NCBI GenBank assembly: GCA_021815805.1
Contig: JAKAZQ010000005.1
Coordinates: 1-64,000 of the forward strand
Reading direction: 5' to 3'
Source of the DNA: Pseudomonadota bacterium
GTDB lineage: Bacteria; Pseudomonadota; Gammaproteobacteria; Burkholderiales; Burkholderiaceae_C
DNA: 64,000 bases
Made by a program: the position numbers and the translations under genes. The notes beneath the pieces were generated by a model. The model saw only the letters and a list, made by a program, of their open reading frames with translations, did no database searches and was not told the origin of the DNA. The stretch's first letter is position 1, and every line of letters begins with the position of its first letter. Shown here one piece after another: positions 44,696-55,657 of the stretch.

Positions 44696-45331
44696 ATGCT
44701 TGCCAAGATTCGAGAGTTTTTTCTGTGGACCCTCGTCGCCTGCCTCGGCGGCCTCGCCCCGGCGCATGCCGGGCAGCTCGCGCCGCCTGTCCAGGTGGTC
44801 GAGCACCTGACCGATTCCGTCATGAGCGCAGTGCGCTCGGATCCCGCGCTGAAGGCCGGCAACGAGGCGAAGATCGAGCAACTGGTGCAGACCAAGGTGC
44901 TGCCCTACCTCGATTTCCAGCGCATGACCGCGTCGGCCGTCGGCCCCTACTGGCGTCGCGCCACGCCGCAGCAGCGTGAGCAGCTGCAGCAGCAGTTCCG
45001 CGAACTGCTGGTGCATACCTATTCGGGCGCCGTCGGGCGCATCCACAACCAGAAGGTGCAGTACCTGCCGCTGCGCGCGGCGCCCGGGGCCACCAGCGTG
45101 GTCGTGCGTACCCGCGTGCTCGACAACGGAGAGCTGATTCAACTGGACTACCGCCTGGTCAAGCTCGGAGCCGACTGGAAGATTTCCGATGTCAACGTCA
45201 TGGGAATCTGGCTCGTCGACAACTACCGCGGGGTCTTCGCGCAGGAAATCCACAGCAAGGGGATCGACGGCCTGATCAAGGTCCTGCAGGAGCGCAACAA
45301 GAAGCTCGCGCAGGCCGGGAAGGGGGCGTGA
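44696..45331 (+). CDS. mlaC: Periplasmic phospholipid-binding protein MlaC
   Basis: Soluble lipid shuttle between MlaA and MlaFEDB; 211 residues of the Ttg2/MlaC family. A signal peptide (FFLWTLVACLGGLAPAHA) leads into VVEHLTDSVMSAVRSD, with PYLDFQRMTASAVGPYWRRA and DNYRGVFAQEIHSKGIDGLI toward the end. GGAG lies upstream of the ATG at 44696. It is followed after 4 bases by mlaB. Confidence 0.95.
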   Translation: MLAKIREFFLWTLVACLGGLAPAHAGQLAPPVQVVEHLTDSVMSAVRSDPALKAGNEAKIEQLVQTKVLPYLDFQRMTASAVGPYWRRATPQQREQLQQQFRELLVHTYSGAVGRIHNQKVQYLPLRAAPGATSVVVRTRVLDNGELIQLDYRLVKLGADWKISDVNVMGIWLVDNYRGVFAQEIHSKGIDGLIKVLQERNKKLAQAGKGA

Positions 45332-45335
45332 GCAC

Positions 45336-45713
45336 ATGAACACGGTGTCTGCCGACGTCGAGCGCGGCGTCGACTTCACCCTGCCTGCGCTGGTCACCGT
45401 GGCGCAGGCGCCCGACCTGGTGCGCGACGCGCTGCGCGCGCTGGCCGGGCGCGCCGCGCCATGGTGCATCGATGCCGGCGGGCTGGAGCGCTTCGATTCC
45501 TCCTGCCTTGCGCTGCTCATGGAACTGCGGCGCCGCGCCGGCGCCGCGGGCCTCGAGTTGCGCGGCGTACCCGAGCGTCTGCACACGCTGGCGCGCGCCT
45601 ACGGCGTGGGCTTTGTGCTCGGCGCCGACGCCGACGCCTACGCATCCGACGCCACAAGCCTGGCCATGCAGGCCGCGCCGGGTGCCGGCGCTGCCACGCG
45701 GCCCGCGCCATGA
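45336..45713 (+). CDS. mlaB: STAS-domain protein MlaB
   Basis: A 125-residue STAS protein that binds MlaF and stabilises the transporter. WCIDAGGLERFDSSCLALLMELRRRA contains the conserved Ser-Ser segment (DSSCLALL). The C-terminal tail is Ala/Pro-rich and dispensable-looking. It follows mlaC by 4 bases and overlaps the next ABC ATPase gene by 4 bases, so the mla genes and the following exporter are probably one transcript. Confidence 0.9.
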   Translation: MNTVSADVERGVDFTLPALVTVAQAPDLVRDALRALAGRAAPWCIDAGGLERFDSSCLALLMELRRRAGAAGLELRGVPERLHTLARAYGVGFVLGADADAYASDATSLAMQAAPGAGAATRPAP

Positions 45714-46672
45714 CCGGGGTGCCGCACGACGCCCCTGCAGTCTGCCTGCAGGGAGTGGTGAAGCGTTTCGGCGCGCGCAACGTGGTCGACGGCGTCAGCC
45801 TGGACATCGCGCAGGGCGAATTCTTCGCCCTGCTGGGCGCCAATGGCGCCGGCAAGACCACGTTGATCAGCATGCTGTCCGGCCTCGCGCGCCCGACGGC
45901 GGGCGCGGTGCAGGTGCTCGGCCGCGACGTGGTGCGCGAGCCCTACCTGACACGCCGTCTGCTCGGCGTGGTGCCGCAGGAGCTGGTGTTCGATCCGTTT
46001 TTCACGGTGCGCGAATGCCTGCGCCTGCAGTCAGGGTATTTCGGCCTGCGACGCAACGACGCGTGGATCGACGAATTGCTGCACCACCTCGGGCTGTCGC
46101 AACAGGCGGAGCAGAACATGCGCGCGCTGTCCGGCGGCATGAAACGGCGCGTCATGGTCGCGCAGGCCCTGGTGCACAAGCCGCCGGTGATCGTGCTCGA
46201 CGAGCCGACCGCGGGGGTGGATGTCGAGTTGCGTCAAAGCCTGTGGCAATTCATCACCAGCCTGAATCGCCACGGCCATACCGTGTTGCTGACGACGCAT
46301 TACCTCGAGGAGGCCGAGGCCTTGTGCAGTCGCATCGGCATGCTCAAGCAGGGGCGCCTGGTGGCGCTGGATTCGACGCATGCGTTGCTCGCGCGCTTCG
46401 CGTCCACGCATCTGCTGCTGCGCACGCGCGGACAGCCGATGCCGCCGGCGCTGCTCGACGCGAGCCGGGAGGTCGGTTCGCGCCGCGCCTGGACGGTGCG
46501 CGACGCGACCGAGGTCGAGCGCATCCTGGCCCAGCTGCGCGCCGCCGGCTGCGAGATCGAGGAGCTCGAGGTGCGTCGCGCGGATCTGGAGGATGCCTTT
46601 CTCCAGATCATGGGGACCCAGGCGCCGTCGCCGTCGTCGCGGCCGTCGCCGGCCCGGGAGCTTGCGGCATGA
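45710..46672 (+). CDS. ABC-2 type exporter ATP-binding protein (YadG-like)
   Basis: A 320-residue ATPase with Walker A GANGAGKTT, signature LSGGMKRRVMVAQAL, Walker B VIVLDEPTAGVD and a C-terminal regulatory tail. It pairs with the permease encoded next, with a 4-base overlap. The substrate is unknown. The position directly after mlaB and before bolA-murA is conserved in many betaproteobacteria and suggests a cell-envelope role. The start at 45710 overlaps the mlaB stop. Confidence 0.93.
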   Translation: MTGVPHDAPAVCLQGVVKRFGARNVVDGVSLDIAQGEFFALLGANGAGKTTLISMLSGLARPTAGAVQVLGRDVVREPYLTRRLLGVVPQELVFDPFFTVRECLRLQSGYFGLRRNDAWIDELLHHLGLSQQAEQNMRALSGGMKRRVMVAQALVHKPPVIVLDEPTAGVDVELRQSLWQFITSLNRHGHTVLLTTHYLEEAEALCSRIGMLKQGRLVALDSTHALLARFASTHLLLRTRGQPMPPALLDASREVGSRRAWTVRDATEVERILAQLRAAGCEIEELEVRRADLEDAFLQIMGTQAPSPSSRPSPARELAA

Positions 46673-47424
46673 ACGCGTTGCTCACCCTGTTCGGCAAAGA
46701 GGTGCTGCGGTTCTGGAAGGTCGGCCTGCAGACCGTGGCCGCGCCGGTGATCTCCAGCCTGCTCTACCTGCTGATCTTCTCGCATGCGATCGCCGGGCAC
46801 ATGAAGGTCTACGGCAGCATTGCGTACACCAGTTTCCTGATTCCCGGGCTGGCGATGATGAGCGTGCTGCAGAACGCCTTCGCCAACTGCTCCTCGTCGA
46901 TGATCCAGTCCAAGATCACCGGCAACCTGGTGTTCGTGCTGCTGTCGCCGCTCGAGCCCTGGCAGCTGTATCTCGGCTACGTCGGCGCGTCCGTGCTGCG
47001 CGGGCTGATGGTGGGCGGGGGCCTGCTGCTGGTCACGGCGTGGATCGTGCCGCTGGGCTGGCACGATCCGCTGTGGTCGCTGCTGTTTGCCGTGCTCGGC
47101 GCATCGATGCTCGGTTCGCTCGGGCTGGTGGCCGGCATCTGGGCGGAGAAATTCGATCAGATGGCAGCATTCCAGAATTTCATCATTGTCCCTGCGACCT
47201 TCCTGTCGGGCGTGTTCTACTCCGTGACCACGCTGCCGCCGCTCTGGGTCGGTCTGTCTCGCCTGAATCCCTTTTTCTACCTGGTCGACGGCATGCGCTT
47301 CGGCTTTTTCGGCGTGTCCGACGTGTCGCCGTGGACCTGCCTGCTCGCGGCGTTGCTCGGCAACGCGGTCTGCGCGGCGATCGCGTGGCGCTGGTTGCAG
47401 CGCGGCTACAAGCTGCGCACCTGA
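46669..47424 (+). CDS. ABC-2 type exporter permease (YadH-like)
   Basis: A 251-residue membrane protein with six helices. The ABC-2 signature lies near the C-terminus: FLSGVFYSVTTLPPLW, followed by LSRLNPFFYLVDGMRFGFFG. It is coupled to the ATPase gene by a 4-base overlap. It forms the transmembrane half of the exporter; the substrate is not predictable from sequence. Confidence 0.94.
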   Translation: MNALLTLFGKEVLRFWKVGLQTVAAPVISSLLYLLIFSHAIAGHMKVYGSIAYTSFLIPGLAMMSVLQNAFANCSSSMIQSKITGNLVFVLLSPLEPWQLYLGYVGASVLRGLMVGGGLLLVTAWIVPLGWHDPLWSLLFAVLGASMLGSLGLVAGIWAEKFDQMAAFQNFIIVPATFLSGVFYSVTTLPPLWVGLSRLNPFFYLVDGMRFGFFGVSDVSPWTCLLAALLGNAVCAAIAWRWLQRGYKLRT

Positions 47425-47451
47425 GCGCGCCTGCCCCTTCTGGAGTTGCTC

Positions 47452-47694
47452 GTGTCCCTGCCTTCCCCCGAACAATTGCGCGAACTCATCGCCGCCGGCC
47501 TGGAGTGCACCCATCTCGAGGTGCAGGGCGACGGCCAGCATTTTTTCGCCACCATCGTCAGCCCGCGTTTCGCCGGCCTCGGACGCCTTGCGCGGCATCG
47601 CCTGGTGTACGACGCACTGGGCGAGCGCATGCGCGAGCAGATCCACGCCCTGTCCATGCGCACCGTCGCGCCCGGCGAGCCCATGCCGCAGTGA
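47452..47694 (+). CDS. BolA/IbaG-family protein
   Basis: An 80-residue BolA-fold protein. The conserved HLEVQGDGQHFFATIVSPRF and RLARHRLVYDALGERM segments are present, including the histidine (RHRLVY) that helps bind [2Fe-2S] together with monothiol glutaredoxins. GTG 47452 has GGAG 6 bases upstream. The location between an ABC exporter and murA is the classic ibaG-murA linkage. Confidence 0.92.
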   Translation: MSLPSPEQLRELIAAGLECTHLEVQGDGQHFFATIVSPRFAGLGRLARHRLVYDALGERMREQIHALSMRTVAPGEPMPQ

Positions 47695-47728
47695 CGCCGC
47701 GGCCGGCGCGCGCGTTCGCCGGCACCGC

Positions 47729-47734
47729 TAAAAT
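47729..47734 (+). promoter_or_regulatory. Candidate -10 box (TAAAAT) for murA
   Basis: TAAAAT lies 116 bases before the murA ATG, between the bolA and murA genes. It would provide murA and the his genes with their own promoter. No clear -35 is seen. Confidence 0.35.
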
Positions 47735-47849
47735 GCCCGGTTCTGCCGGCCCCTGAGGGCGGGCCGCAAGGCGGCGGAGCGCATGGCGCCGCGCAACGCC
47801 GCCGTTTCCCATTTCCTGCATGAATTTCCGGATCGGAGCGAGCGCCACC

Positions 47850-49118
47850 ATGGACAAACTGCGCATCGAAGGCGGGCAGGCCCTGCGCGGCGAGGTCGGC
47901 GCCAGCGGGGCCAAGAACGCCGCGCTGCCGCTGATGGCCGCCAGCCTGCTGAGCGCGCAGCCGGTCGAGCTCGCGCAGGCGCCGCGCCTGATGGACGTGC
48001 ACACCCTGGGCGAACTGCTGCGCTCGATGGGCGCGCGCGTCGAGCGCGACGGCTCGCTGCTGCACCTGCAGGCCGATCGCATCGCGGCCTGCGAGGCCCC
48101 CTACGAACGCGTCAAGACCATGCGCGCCTCGGTGCTCGTGCTGGGTCCGTTGCTGGCGCGCTTCGGGCATGCGCGGGTCAGCCTGCCGGGAGGCTGCGCG
48201 ATCGGCGCGCGCCCGGTGGATCAGCATATCCGCGGCCTGCAGCAGCTGGGCGCGAAGGTCGCGGTCGAGCACGGCTACATCGTCGCCAGCGTGCCCGGCG
48301 GGCGCCTGCGCGGTGCGCGCATCAGCACCGACATGATCACCGTCACCGGGACCGAGAACCTGATGATGGCGGCCTGCCTGGCCGACGGCGAGACGGTGAT
48401 CGAGAACGCGGCGCAGGAGCCCGAGGTGGTCGACCTCGCCGCCATGCTGGTCAGCATGGGCGCCGACATCGACGGCGCCGGCAGCTCGCGCCTGCGCATC
48501 CGCGGCGTGTCCGAACTGGCGGGCGCGCGGCATCGCATCGTCGCCGATCGCATCGAGGCCGGCACATTCCTGTGCGCCGCCGCGGCAACGCGTGGCGACA
48601 TCACGGTGCGCGACTGCGTCCCGCAGCACCTCGACGCGCTGCTGGACAAGCTGCGCGAAGCCGGAGCCGAGGTCAGCTGCGGCGCCGACTGGGTGCGCCT
48701 GCGCGCCGACGCGATGCCCGACGGCCGGCCGCGCGCGGTGGGGGTGCGCACCAGCGAGTACCCCGGCTTCGCCACCGACATGCAGGCCCAGTTCATGGCC
48801 CTGAACTGCGTCGCGCAGGGCACCGCCACCGTCACCGAAACCATTTTCGAGAACCGTTTCATGCACGTCCAGGAGCTCGTGCGCCTGGGCGCGAACATCG
48901 TCGTCGAGGGCAATACCTGCGTCGTGCAGGGCGTCGAGCGGCTGTCGGGCGCCACCGTCATGGCCACCGACCTGCGCGCGTCGGCCGGACTGGTGATCGC
49001 CGCGCTGGTCGCCGACGGCAGCACCTGCATCGAACGCATCTACCACCTCGACCGCGGCTACGAGGCGATGGAACACAAGCTCGCCGCGCTGGGCGCACGC
49101 ATCCGGCGCGTGTCCTGA
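47850..49118 (+). CDS. murA: UDP-N-acetylglucosamine 1-carboxyvinyltransferase
   Basis: First committed step of peptidoglycan synthesis: transfers enolpyruvate from PEP to UDP-GlcNAc. The 422-residue protein starts [16 protein letters not shown] and has [15 protein letters not shown]. The catalytic Cys is in [15 protein letters not shown], the residue attacked by fosfomycin. An in-frame ATG at 47820 is possible, but 47850 gives the family N-terminus. The his operon follows directly, as in many betaproteobacteria. Confidence 0.97.
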   Translation: MDKLRIEGGQALRGEVGASGAKNAALPLMAASLLSAQPVELAQAPRLMDVHTLGELLRSMGARVERDGSLLHLQADRIAACEAPYERVKTMRASVLVLGPLLARFGHARVSLPGGCAIGARPVDQHIRGLQQLGAKVAVEHGYIVASVPGGRLRGARISTDMITVTGTENLMMAACLADGETVIENAAQEPEVVDLAAMLVSMGADIDGAGSSRLRIRGVSELAGARHRIVADRIEAGTFLCAAAATRGDITVRDCVPQHLDALLDKLREAGAEVSCGADWVRLRADAMPDGRPRAVGVRTSEYPGFATDMQAQFMALNCVAQGTATVTETIFENRFMHVQELVRLGANIVVEGNTCVVQGVERLSGATVMATDLRASAGLVIAALVADGSTCIERIYHLDRGYEAMEHKLAALGARIRRVS

Positions 49119-49150
49119 TCGCTTGCCGAACCCGCCTCTCCCGATACGCC

Positions 49151-49822
49151 ATGCTCACCCTCGCGTTGTCCAAAGGGCGCATCTTCGACGATACCCTGCC
49201 GCTGCTGCAGCGCGCCGGCATACGCGTCACCGAAGATCCCCAAAGCACCCGCAAGCTGATTCTCGGCACGAATCGCGACGACCTGCGCGTCGTGCTGGTG
49301 CGTGCCAGCGACGTGCCCACCTACGTGCGCTACGGCGGCGCCGATTTCGGCGTCGCCGGACTGGATGTGCTGCTCGAGGCGGACGCCGCCGACGGCGCCG
49401 ACGGCCTGTACCGACCGGTCGACCTCGGCATCGCGCGCTGCCGGCTCAGCGTGGCCACGCCCAGCGGCTGGGACTACGCCGGCGCGGTGCGCCAGGGCGC
49501 GCGCATTCGCGTGGCCACCAAATACCTGCATCTGGCGCGCGAGCACTTCGCGGCCAAGGGTGTGCACGTCGACCTCGTCAAGTTGTACGGCTCGATGGAA
49601 CTCGCGCCGCTGACCGGCATGGCCGACGCCATCGTCGATCTCGTGTCCAGCGGGGGCACGCTCAAGGCCAACGGTCTGGTCGAGGTCGAGCGAATCATGG
49701 ACATCTCGGCGCGCCTGATCGTCAACCAGGCCGCCTTCAAGACCCGCGCGCTGGCGCTCAGGCCGCTGCTGGCGGCGTTGCGCGATGCCGCGCAGGCGCA
49801 GCGCGCCGCACCGGAGAACTGA
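49151..49822 (+). CDS. hisG: ATP phosphoribosyltransferase, short form
   Basis: First step of histidine synthesis: joins ATP and PRPP. At 223 residues it is the short form, lacking the C-terminal regulatory domain, so it needs the HisRS-like partner HisZ. No hisZ is in this window. [16 protein letters not shown] and [14 protein letters not shown] are family motifs. It begins 32 bases after murA and leads a nine-gene his run. No his leader peptide or attenuator is visible upstream. Confidence 0.97.
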   Translation: MLTLALSKGRIFDDTLPLLQRAGIRVTEDPQSTRKLILGTNRDDLRVVLVRASDVPTYVRYGGADFGVAGLDVLLEADAADGADGLYRPVDLGIARCRLSVATPSGWDYAGAVRQGARIRVATKYLHLAREHFAAKGVHVDLVKLYGSMELAPLTGMADAIVDLVSSGGTLKANGLVEVERIMDISARLIVNQAAFKTRALALRPLLAALRDAAQAQRAAPEN

Positions 49823-49824
49823 TC

Positions 49825-51165
49825 ATGTCCGAATCCCGACTGTCCATTCGCCGGCTGGATGCCGCGGCGGACGATTTCGAATCGCGTTTCGCCGCATTGT
49901 TCGGGCAGATCTCGGACGAGAACGCCGCCATCGATGCGCGCGTCGGCGAAATGCTCGACGAGGTGCGTCGACGCGGCGACGACGCCGTGCTCGAGTACAC
50001 CCGCCGGTTCGACCGCGTGGCGGCCGACAGCATGGCGCAGCTCGAGATCTCCCAGCACGAGCTGCAGCAGGCCCTGCACAGCCTGCCCGAGCAGCAGCGC
50101 GAGGCCCTGCAGGCGGCGGCGCAGCGCGTGCGCGCCTACCACGAGCGCCAGCTCGAGCAGATGGGCACGAGCTGGGAATACCACGACGCCGACGGCACGC
50201 TGCTGGGCCAGAAGATCAGCGCGCTGGATCGCGTGGGCATCTACGTGCCGGGCGGCAAGGCGGCTTACCCGTCCTCGGTGCTGATGAACGCGATCCCGGC
50301 GCATGTCGCCGGGGTGCGCGAGATCGTCATGGTCGTGCCCACGCCCGATGGAGAGCGCAACCCGCTGGTGCTCGGCGCGGCCGCCGTGGCCGGCGTGCAG
50401 CGCGCGTTCGCCATCGGCGGCGCGCAGGCGGTCGGGGCGCTGGCCTACGGCACCGCGTGCGTGCCGAAGGTCGACAAGATCACCGGCCCCGGCAACGCCT
50501 ACGTGGCGGCGGCCAAGCGCCGCGTGTTCGGCATCTGCGGCATCGACATGATCGCCGGTCCGTCGGAGATCCTGGTCATCGCCGACGGCAGCACCCCCGC
50601 CGAATGGGTGGCGATGGATCTTTTCAGCCAGGCCGAGCATGACGAGCTCGCGCAGAGCATCCTGCTGTGCCCGGACGAGGGCTACATCGAACAGGTCTGG
50701 CAGGCCATGCAGCGCCTGCTGCCCGAGATGCCGCGCCGCGGCATCATCGAGGCCTCGTTGCGCGGTCGCGGCGCCTTCATTCGCGTGCGCGACCTGGCGC
50801 AGGCCTGCGAGCTGGCAGACCGCATCGCTCCCGAGCACCTGGAGGTGGCCACGCGCGAGCCGCGCGCCGTCGCCGATCGCCTGCGCCACGCCGGAGCCAT
50901 CTTCCTCGGCGCCTACACGTCGGAGTCGCTCGGCGACTACTGCGCCGGGCCCAACCATGTGCTGCCCACGTCGGGCACCGCGCGTTTCTCGTCGCCGCTG
51001 GGCGTCTACGACTTCGTCAAGCGCACCAGCCTGATCGAGGTCAGCCGGCGCGGCGTCGCGCACCTCGGGCGCATCGCCTCGGTGCTCGGGCGTGGCGAGG
51101 GCCTGCTGGCGCACGCCCGTGCGGCCGAGATGCGCCTGGCCGACATCGAGCGCCAGCCGGGCTGA
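49825..51165 (+). CDS. hisD: Histidinol dehydrogenase
   Basis: Oxidises histidinol to histidine in two NAD-dependent steps, the last of the pathway. The 446-residue protein has [36 protein letters not shown], and the zinc/catalytic [27 protein letters not shown] lies toward the end. The ATG is 2 bases after the hisG stop, with GGAG inside the end of hisG. Confidence 0.97.
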   Translation: MSESRLSIRRLDAAADDFESRFAALFGQISDENAAIDARVGEMLDEVRRRGDDAVLEYTRRFDRVAADSMAQLEISQHELQQALHSLPEQQREALQAAAQRVRAYHERQLEQMGTSWEYHDADGTLLGQKISALDRVGIYVPGGKAAYPSSVLMNAIPAHVAGVREIVMVVPTPDGERNPLVLGAAAVAGVQRAFAIGGAQAVGALAYGTACVPKVDKITGPGNAYVAAAKRRVFGICGIDMIAGPSEILVIADGSTPAEWVAMDLFSQAEHDELAQSILLCPDEGYIEQVWQAMQRLLPEMPRRGIIEASLRGRGAFIRVRDLAQACELADRIAPEHLEVATREPRAVADRLRHAGAIFLGAYTSESLGDYCAGPNHVLPTSGTARFSSPLGVYDFVKRTSLIEVSRRGVAHLGRIASVLGRGEGLLAHARAAEMRLADIERQPG

Positions 51166-51201
51166 TTCCCCCATGCCGTCCTCGACCCCGCGCGTGTCCT
51201 C

Positions 51202-52293
51202 ATGAGTCGTTTCTGGAGCGAGGCCGTTCGCGGCCTGACCCCGTACGTGCCGGGCGAGCAGCCACGGCTCGCCGGCCTGATCAAGCTCAACACCAACGAG
51301 TGTCCGTATGCGCCCAGCCTGCGCGTGCTGCAGGCCATCCGCGACGCCGCCGGCGAGGAGTTGCGCCTGTATCCGGATCCGGAGGCCACGCAGTTGCGCC
51401 AGGTCATCGCCGCGCGGCACGGCCTGCAGCCCGGGCAGGTGTTCGTCGGCAACGGCTCGGACGAGGTGCTGGCGCACGCCTTCATGGCGCTGTTCCGGCA
51501 TGCCCACCCGCTGCTGCTGCCGGACGTCAGCTACAGCTTCTACCCGGTGTACGCGCAGCTGTTCGGCATCGCCACGCGCAGCGTGCCGCTTGACCCGCAA
51601 CTGCGTCTGCGCGTGCAGGATTTCCTGGATGCCGGGCCGAACGGCGGCATCGTGTTCGCCAACCCCAACGCGCCGACCGGGATCGCGCTCGGCCTGGACG
51701 ACGTCGAGCGCCTGCTGCGCGGCAATCGGGATTCCGTCGTGCTGGTCGACGAGGCCTATGTCGACTTCGGCGCGCAAAGCGCGGTGGAACTGATCGACCG
51801 CTACCCGCAGTTGCTGGTCGTGCGCACGCTGTCCAAGGCGCACGCGCTGGCCGGGCTGCGCGTGGGCTACGCGCTCGGCCAGGCCGACCTGATCGAAGGC
51901 CTGGTGCGGGTCAAGGACAGCTTCAACTCCTATCCGCTGGATCGCCTGGCGCTGGCCGGCGCGACCGCCGCGATGCAGGACGACACCTGGCTGGCCCATA
52001 CACGAGGGCGCATCGTCGCCAGTCGCGAACAGCTGAGCGCCGAGTTGCGGGATCTCGGCTTCGAGGTGCTGCCGTCGTCCGCGAACTTCGTGTTCGCGCG
52101 CCATCCCGAGCACGCCGCGGCCGAACTCGCTGCGGCGCTGCGCGAGCAACGCATCCTGGTGCGGCACTTTCGCAAGCCCGAGCGCATCAGCGCATTCCTG
52201 CGCATCAGCATCGGTACCGATGTGCAATGCGAGGCGCTGGTGCAGGCCCTGCGCGGCGTGCTCCAGGCCCCGTCGCCGGCGCTTGGTGAATAA
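51202..52293 (+). CDS. hisC: Histidinol-phosphate aminotransferase
   Basis: PLP-dependent aminotransferase, 363 residues, that makes histidinol phosphate from imidazole acetol phosphate. It has [14 protein letters not shown] at the N-terminus, [22 protein letters not shown], and the PLP lysine in [17 protein letters not shown]. It lies between hisD and hisB with short spacers. Confidence 0.97.
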   Translation: MSRFWSEAVRGLTPYVPGEQPRLAGLIKLNTNECPYAPSLRVLQAIRDAAGEELRLYPDPEATQLRQVIAARHGLQPGQVFVGNGSDEVLAHAFMALFRHAHPLLLPDVSYSFYPVYAQLFGIATRSVPLDPQLRLRVQDFLDAGPNGGIVFANPNAPTGIALGLDDVERLLRGNRDSVVLVDEAYVDFGAQSAVELIDRYPQLLVVRTLSKAHALAGLRVGYALGQADLIEGLVRVKDSFNSYPLDRLALAGATAAMQDDTWLAHTRGRIVASREQLSAELRDLGFEVLPSSANFVFARHPEHAAAELAAALREQRILVRHFRKPERISAFLRISIGTDVQCEALVQALRGVLQAPSPALGE

Positions 52294-52304
52294 TCGGGGT
52301 CACC

Positions 52305-52892
52305 ATGCGCACCGCACAGATCCAGCGCCAGACCGCCGAGACCCGGATCGAGGTTCATCTCGACCTCGACGGCAGCGGCCGTTCCGAACTCGACACCGGC
52401 ATCGGGTTCTTCGATCACATGCTCGACCAGATCGCCCGGCATGCCGCCGTCGACCTGACGGTGCGAGCGCAGGGAGACCTGCACATCGACGGTCACCACA
52501 CGGTCGAGGACGTCGGCATCACCTTCGGTCAGGCGCTGGCGCGCGCGCTCGGCGACAAGAAGGGCCTGCGCCGCTTCGGGCATGCCTACGTCCCGCTGGA
52601 CGAGGCGCTGTCGAGGGTGGTGGTCGACCTGTCCGGGCGCCCGGGCCTGATCTGGCATGTGCCGTTCACCCGTTCCAGCATCGGCAATTTCGATGTCGAA
52701 CTGGCGCACGAGTTTTTCCAGGGCATGGTCAACCATGCCTTCATCACCCTGCATGTCGACAACCTGCGCGGCGACAACGCGCATCATCAGTGCGAAACCG
52801 TGTTCAAGGCGTTCGGGCGCGCGTTGCGCCAGGCCGTCGAACAGGACGCGCGCCTGGCGCAGCAGGTTCCCTCCACCAAAGGCTCGCTCTGA
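52305..52892 (+). CDS. hisB: Imidazoleglycerol-phosphate dehydratase
   Basis: Manganese-dependent dehydratase of 195 residues. The metal-binding motifs [26 protein letters not shown] and [14 protein letters not shown] are intact. It is the single-function form, without the histidinol-phosphatase domain found in E. coli HisB, so that phosphatase must be encoded elsewhere. Confidence 0.97.
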   Translation: MRTAQIQRQTAETRIEVHLDLDGSGRSELDTGIGFFDHMLDQIARHAAVDLTVRAQGDLHIDGHHTVEDVGITFGQALARALGDKKGLRRFGHAYVPLDEALSRVVVDLSGRPGLIWHVPFTRSSIGNFDVELAHEFFQGMVNHAFITLHVDNLRGDNAHHQCETVFKAFGRALRQAVEQDARLAQQVPSTKGSL

Positions 52893-52956
52893 AATCCGCG
52901 CCGTGCCCGCCGCCACGCGGCGCGCACCGGTCTGCCTCCCGCCAGAGTGTTTCCAC

Positions 52957-53616
52957 ATGAAAACCGTCGCCATCGTCGACTACGGCATGGGCAACCTGCG
53001 CTCGGTCTCGCAGGCCGTGCAGCATGTGGCCCGCGGCCTGCCGTGGCAGGTCGTGGTCAGTTCCGAGCCCCGCCAGGTGCGTGAAGCGGATCGCCTGGTG
53101 CTGCCGGGGCAGGGCGCGATGCCCGATTGCATGCGCGAGCTGGCGCGATCCGGACTGCGCCAGGTGGTACTCGACGCGGTGGCTGCCGGCAAGCCGCTGT
53201 TCGGAGTGTGCGTGGGCATGCAGATGCTGCTCGAGCACAGCGAGGAGGGCCCGACCGACGGGCTCGGCCTGTTCGGCGGCAGCGTGCGGCGCTTCACGCC
53301 CGGCGCCATGCTGCAGGCCGACGGCAGTCGCTACAAGGTGCCGCACATGGGATGGAACGCCGTGCGCCAGGTCGCGCATGACGGCAGCGTCCACGCACTA
53401 TGGCGTGATATTCCCGACGGTGCTGCGTTCTATTTCGTGCACAGTTTCTACGCCGCTCCCTCCGATCCGAGCAGCATCGCGGGTCAAACCGAATATGGCG
53501 TGACATTTGCAAGCGCGATCGCACGGGGTACCATTTTCGCGACCCAATTCCACCCCGAGAAAAGCGCCGCTGCAGGCCTGGCCCTGTATCGCAATTTCCT
53601 TGCGTGGAATCCGTGA
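52957..53616 (+). CDS. hisH: Imidazole glycerol phosphate synthase glutaminase subunit
   Basis: Class I glutamine amidotransferase, 219 residues, that supplies ammonia to HisF. The nucleophile Cys is in [19 protein letters not shown], and the catalytic His/Glu are in TQFHPEKS. It starts [16 protein letters not shown] at 52957. It lies in the usual hisB-H-A-F order of the operon. Confidence 0.97.
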   Translation: MKTVAIVDYGMGNLRSVSQAVQHVARGLPWQVVVSSEPRQVREADRLVLPGQGAMPDCMRELARSGLRQVVLDAVAAGKPLFGVCVGMQMLLEHSEEGPTDGLGLFGGSVRRFTPGAMLQADGSRYKVPHMGWNAVRQVAHDGSVHALWRDIPDGAAFYFVHSFYAAPSDPSSIAGQTEYGVTFASAIARGTIFATQFHPEKSAAAGLALYRNFLAWNP

Positions 53617-53683
53617 AGGCGTCCTGCAAGGCCGTCGTTTCCCGTCATTTCCCGGCTCATCCTCCCGCTCGTCCAGCCAGCCC

Positions 53684-54427
53684 ATGTTGCTGATTCCCGC
53701 GATCGATCTCAAGAACGGCCAGTGCGTCCGCCTCGAACAGGGTGAGATGCAGGCCGCCACCGTGTTCTCCACCGACCCGGCGGCCATGGCACGCCATTGG
53801 GTGGAGCAGGGCGCGCGCCGCCTGCACCTGGTGGACCTGAACGGTGCGTTCGCCGGTCGCCCGGAGAACGAACCGGCCATCCGTGGCATCCTGCGTGCCG
53901 TCGGGGACGAGATCCCGGTGCAACTGGGCGGAGGAATCCGGGATCTCGAAACCATCGAGCGCTACCTGGACGACGGCCTGCGCTACGTGATCATCGGCAC
54001 CGCGGCGGTGAAGAATCCGGGTTTCCTGAAGGAGGCCTGCAGTGCCTTCGGCGGGCACATCATCGTCGGGCTCGACGCGCGCGACGGCAAGGTGGCGACC
54101 GACGGCTGGAGCAAGCTCACCGGCCACGAGGTCATCGACGTCGCGCGGCGTTTCGAGGACTACGGCGTCGAATCCGTGATCTACACCGACATCGGCCGCG
54201 ACGGCATGCTCACCGGGTTGAACATCGACGCCACGCTGCGTCTGGCCGAGGCGCTGACCATCCCGATCATCGCCTCCGGCGGCCTGGCCTCGATGCTCGA
54301 CATCGAGCGGCTGCTGGAGATCGAGTCCAGCGGGGTCGAAGGCGTGATCTGCGGGCGCGCGATCTACACCGGCGCGCTGGATTTCCGCACCGCGCTGCAG
54401 CGCGTCGGCGCGGTCGACGCGAGCTGA
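53684..54427 (+). CDS. hisA: ProFAR isomerase
   Basis: A beta/alpha-barrel isomerase of 247 residues, HisA. The N-terminal catalytic Asp is in [16 protein letters not shown], and the second is in [16 protein letters not shown]. Phosphate-binding loops include [15 protein letters not shown]. The start is ATG 53684, without a strong Shine-Dalgarno sequence. Confidence 0.97.
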   Translation: MLLIPAIDLKNGQCVRLEQGEMQAATVFSTDPAAMARHWVEQGARRLHLVDLNGAFAGRPENEPAIRGILRAVGDEIPVQLGGGIRDLETIERYLDDGLRYVIIGTAAVKNPGFLKEACSAFGGHIIVGLDARDGKVATDGWSKLTGHEVIDVARRFEDYGVESVIYTDIGRDGMLTGLNIDATLRLAEALTIPIIASGGLASMLDIERLLEIESSGVEGVICGRAIYTGALDFRTALQRVGAVDAS

Positions 54428-54447
54428 CGCGCGCGGGCGCCTGCGAC

Positions 54448-55245
54448 ATGCTGTTCAAGCGCATCATTCCCTGCCTCGACGTCACCGGCGGCCGGGTCGT
54501 CAAGGGGGTCAATTTCGTCGGCCTGCGCGACGCCGGGGATCCGGTGGACATCGCCGCGCGCTACGACGAGCAGGGCGCCGACGAGCTCACCTTCCTCGAC
54601 ATCACCGCGACCAGCGATGGTCGGGATCTGCTGCTGCACATGATCGAGGCCGTGGCGTCGCAGGTGTTCATCCCGCTGACGGTCGGCGGTGGCGTGCGCA
54701 GCGTCGAGGACGTGCGGCGCCTGCTCAATGCGGGCGCCGACAAGGTCAGCTTCAATTCCGCCGCGGTCGCCGATCCCGGACTCATCGAGCGCGCGTCGCA
54801 GCGCTACGGCGCCCAGTGCATCGTCGTGGCCATCGATGCGCGCCGGCGCGAGGCGCCGCAGGGCGAATCCCCGATCTGGGACGTCTACACCCATGGCGGC
54901 AGGCGCAACACCGGCCTCGATGCCGTGCAATGGGCGCAGCGCATGGCCCAGGCAGGGGCCGGCGAGATCCTGCTGACCAGCATGGATCGCGACGGTACCA
55001 AGGCCGGTTTCGATCTCGAACTCACCCGCGCCGTGGCCGACGCGGTGCCGGTGCCGGTGATCGCATCCGGCGGCGTCGGCGAGTTGCAGCACCTGGCCGA
55101 CGGCATCCAGCTCGGGCATGCCGACGCCGTGCTCGCGGCAAGCATTTTCCACTATGGCCAGCACACGGTGCAGGAGGCCAAGCGATACATGGCGCAGCGC
55201 GGCATTCCGATGCGCATCGCCGAGCCGGTGGCGAGTCTGCCCTGA
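54448..55245 (+). CDS. hisF: Imidazole glycerol phosphate synthase cyclase subunit
   Basis: Beta/alpha-barrel cyclase of 265 residues that uses HisH-derived ammonia to form IGP and AICAR. The catalytic Asp residues are in [15 protein letters not shown] and [32 protein letters not shown] binds phosphate. The AICAR by-product feeds back into purine synthesis, linking it to the purC/E/K genes earlier in the window. Confidence 0.97.
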   Translation: MLFKRIIPCLDVTGGRVVKGVNFVGLRDAGDPVDIAARYDEQGADELTFLDITATSDGRDLLLHMIEAVASQVFIPLTVGGGVRSVEDVRRLLNAGADKVSFNSAAVADPGLIERASQRYGAQCIVVAIDARRREAPQGESPIWDVYTHGGRRNTGLDAVQWAQRMAQAGAGEILLTSMDRDGTKAGFDLELTRAVADAVPVPVIASGGVGELQHLADGIQLGHADAVLAASIFHYGQHTVQEAKRYMAQRGIPMRIAEPVASLP

Positions 55246-55258
55246 CTACACTTGGGGC

Positions 55259-55657
55259 ATGGACAACGACGACTGGCTGGACAGCGTATGCTGGGATGAG
55301 CGCGGCCTCGTGCCCGCGGTGGTGCAGGAGGCCGGCAGCGGCGACGTGCTGATGGTGGCCTGGATGAACCGCGACGCGCTGCGGCGCACGCGCGAGCTGG
55401 GGCAGAGCGTGTTCTGGTCGCGCTCGCGCAAGCGCCTGTGGCACAAGGGCGAGGAGTCCGGGCATGTGCAGCAGGTCGAGTCGATCCACCTCGACTGCGA
55501 CGGCGACGTGGTGTTGCTGCGCGTGCGCCAGCTCGGCCACGAGCCGTCGATCGCCTGCCACACCGGGAGGCACAGCTGTTTTTTTCGTGCACTGGGTGCG
55601 GGCGGCTGGGAAAGCGTCTCCCCGGTGCTCAGGGATCCCGAGGATATCTACCGATGA
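55259..55657 (+). CDS. hisI: Phosphoribosyl-AMP cyclohydrolase
   Basis: Zinc-dependent opening of the PR-AMP ring; 132 residues, single-function form. [33 protein letters not shown], and the Cys/metal region [11 protein letters not shown] with HTGRHSCFF are conserved. A TACACT resembling a -10 box lies 6 bases before the ATG at 55259, so a minor internal promoter is possible. The stop overlaps hisE (ATGA). Confidence 0.96.
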   Translation: MDNDDWLDSVCWDERGLVPAVVQEAGSGDVLMVAWMNRDALRRTRELGQSVFWSRSRKRLWHKGEESGHVQQVESIHLDCDGDVVLLRVRQLGHEPSIACHTGRHSCFFRALGAGGWESVSPVLRDPEDIYR

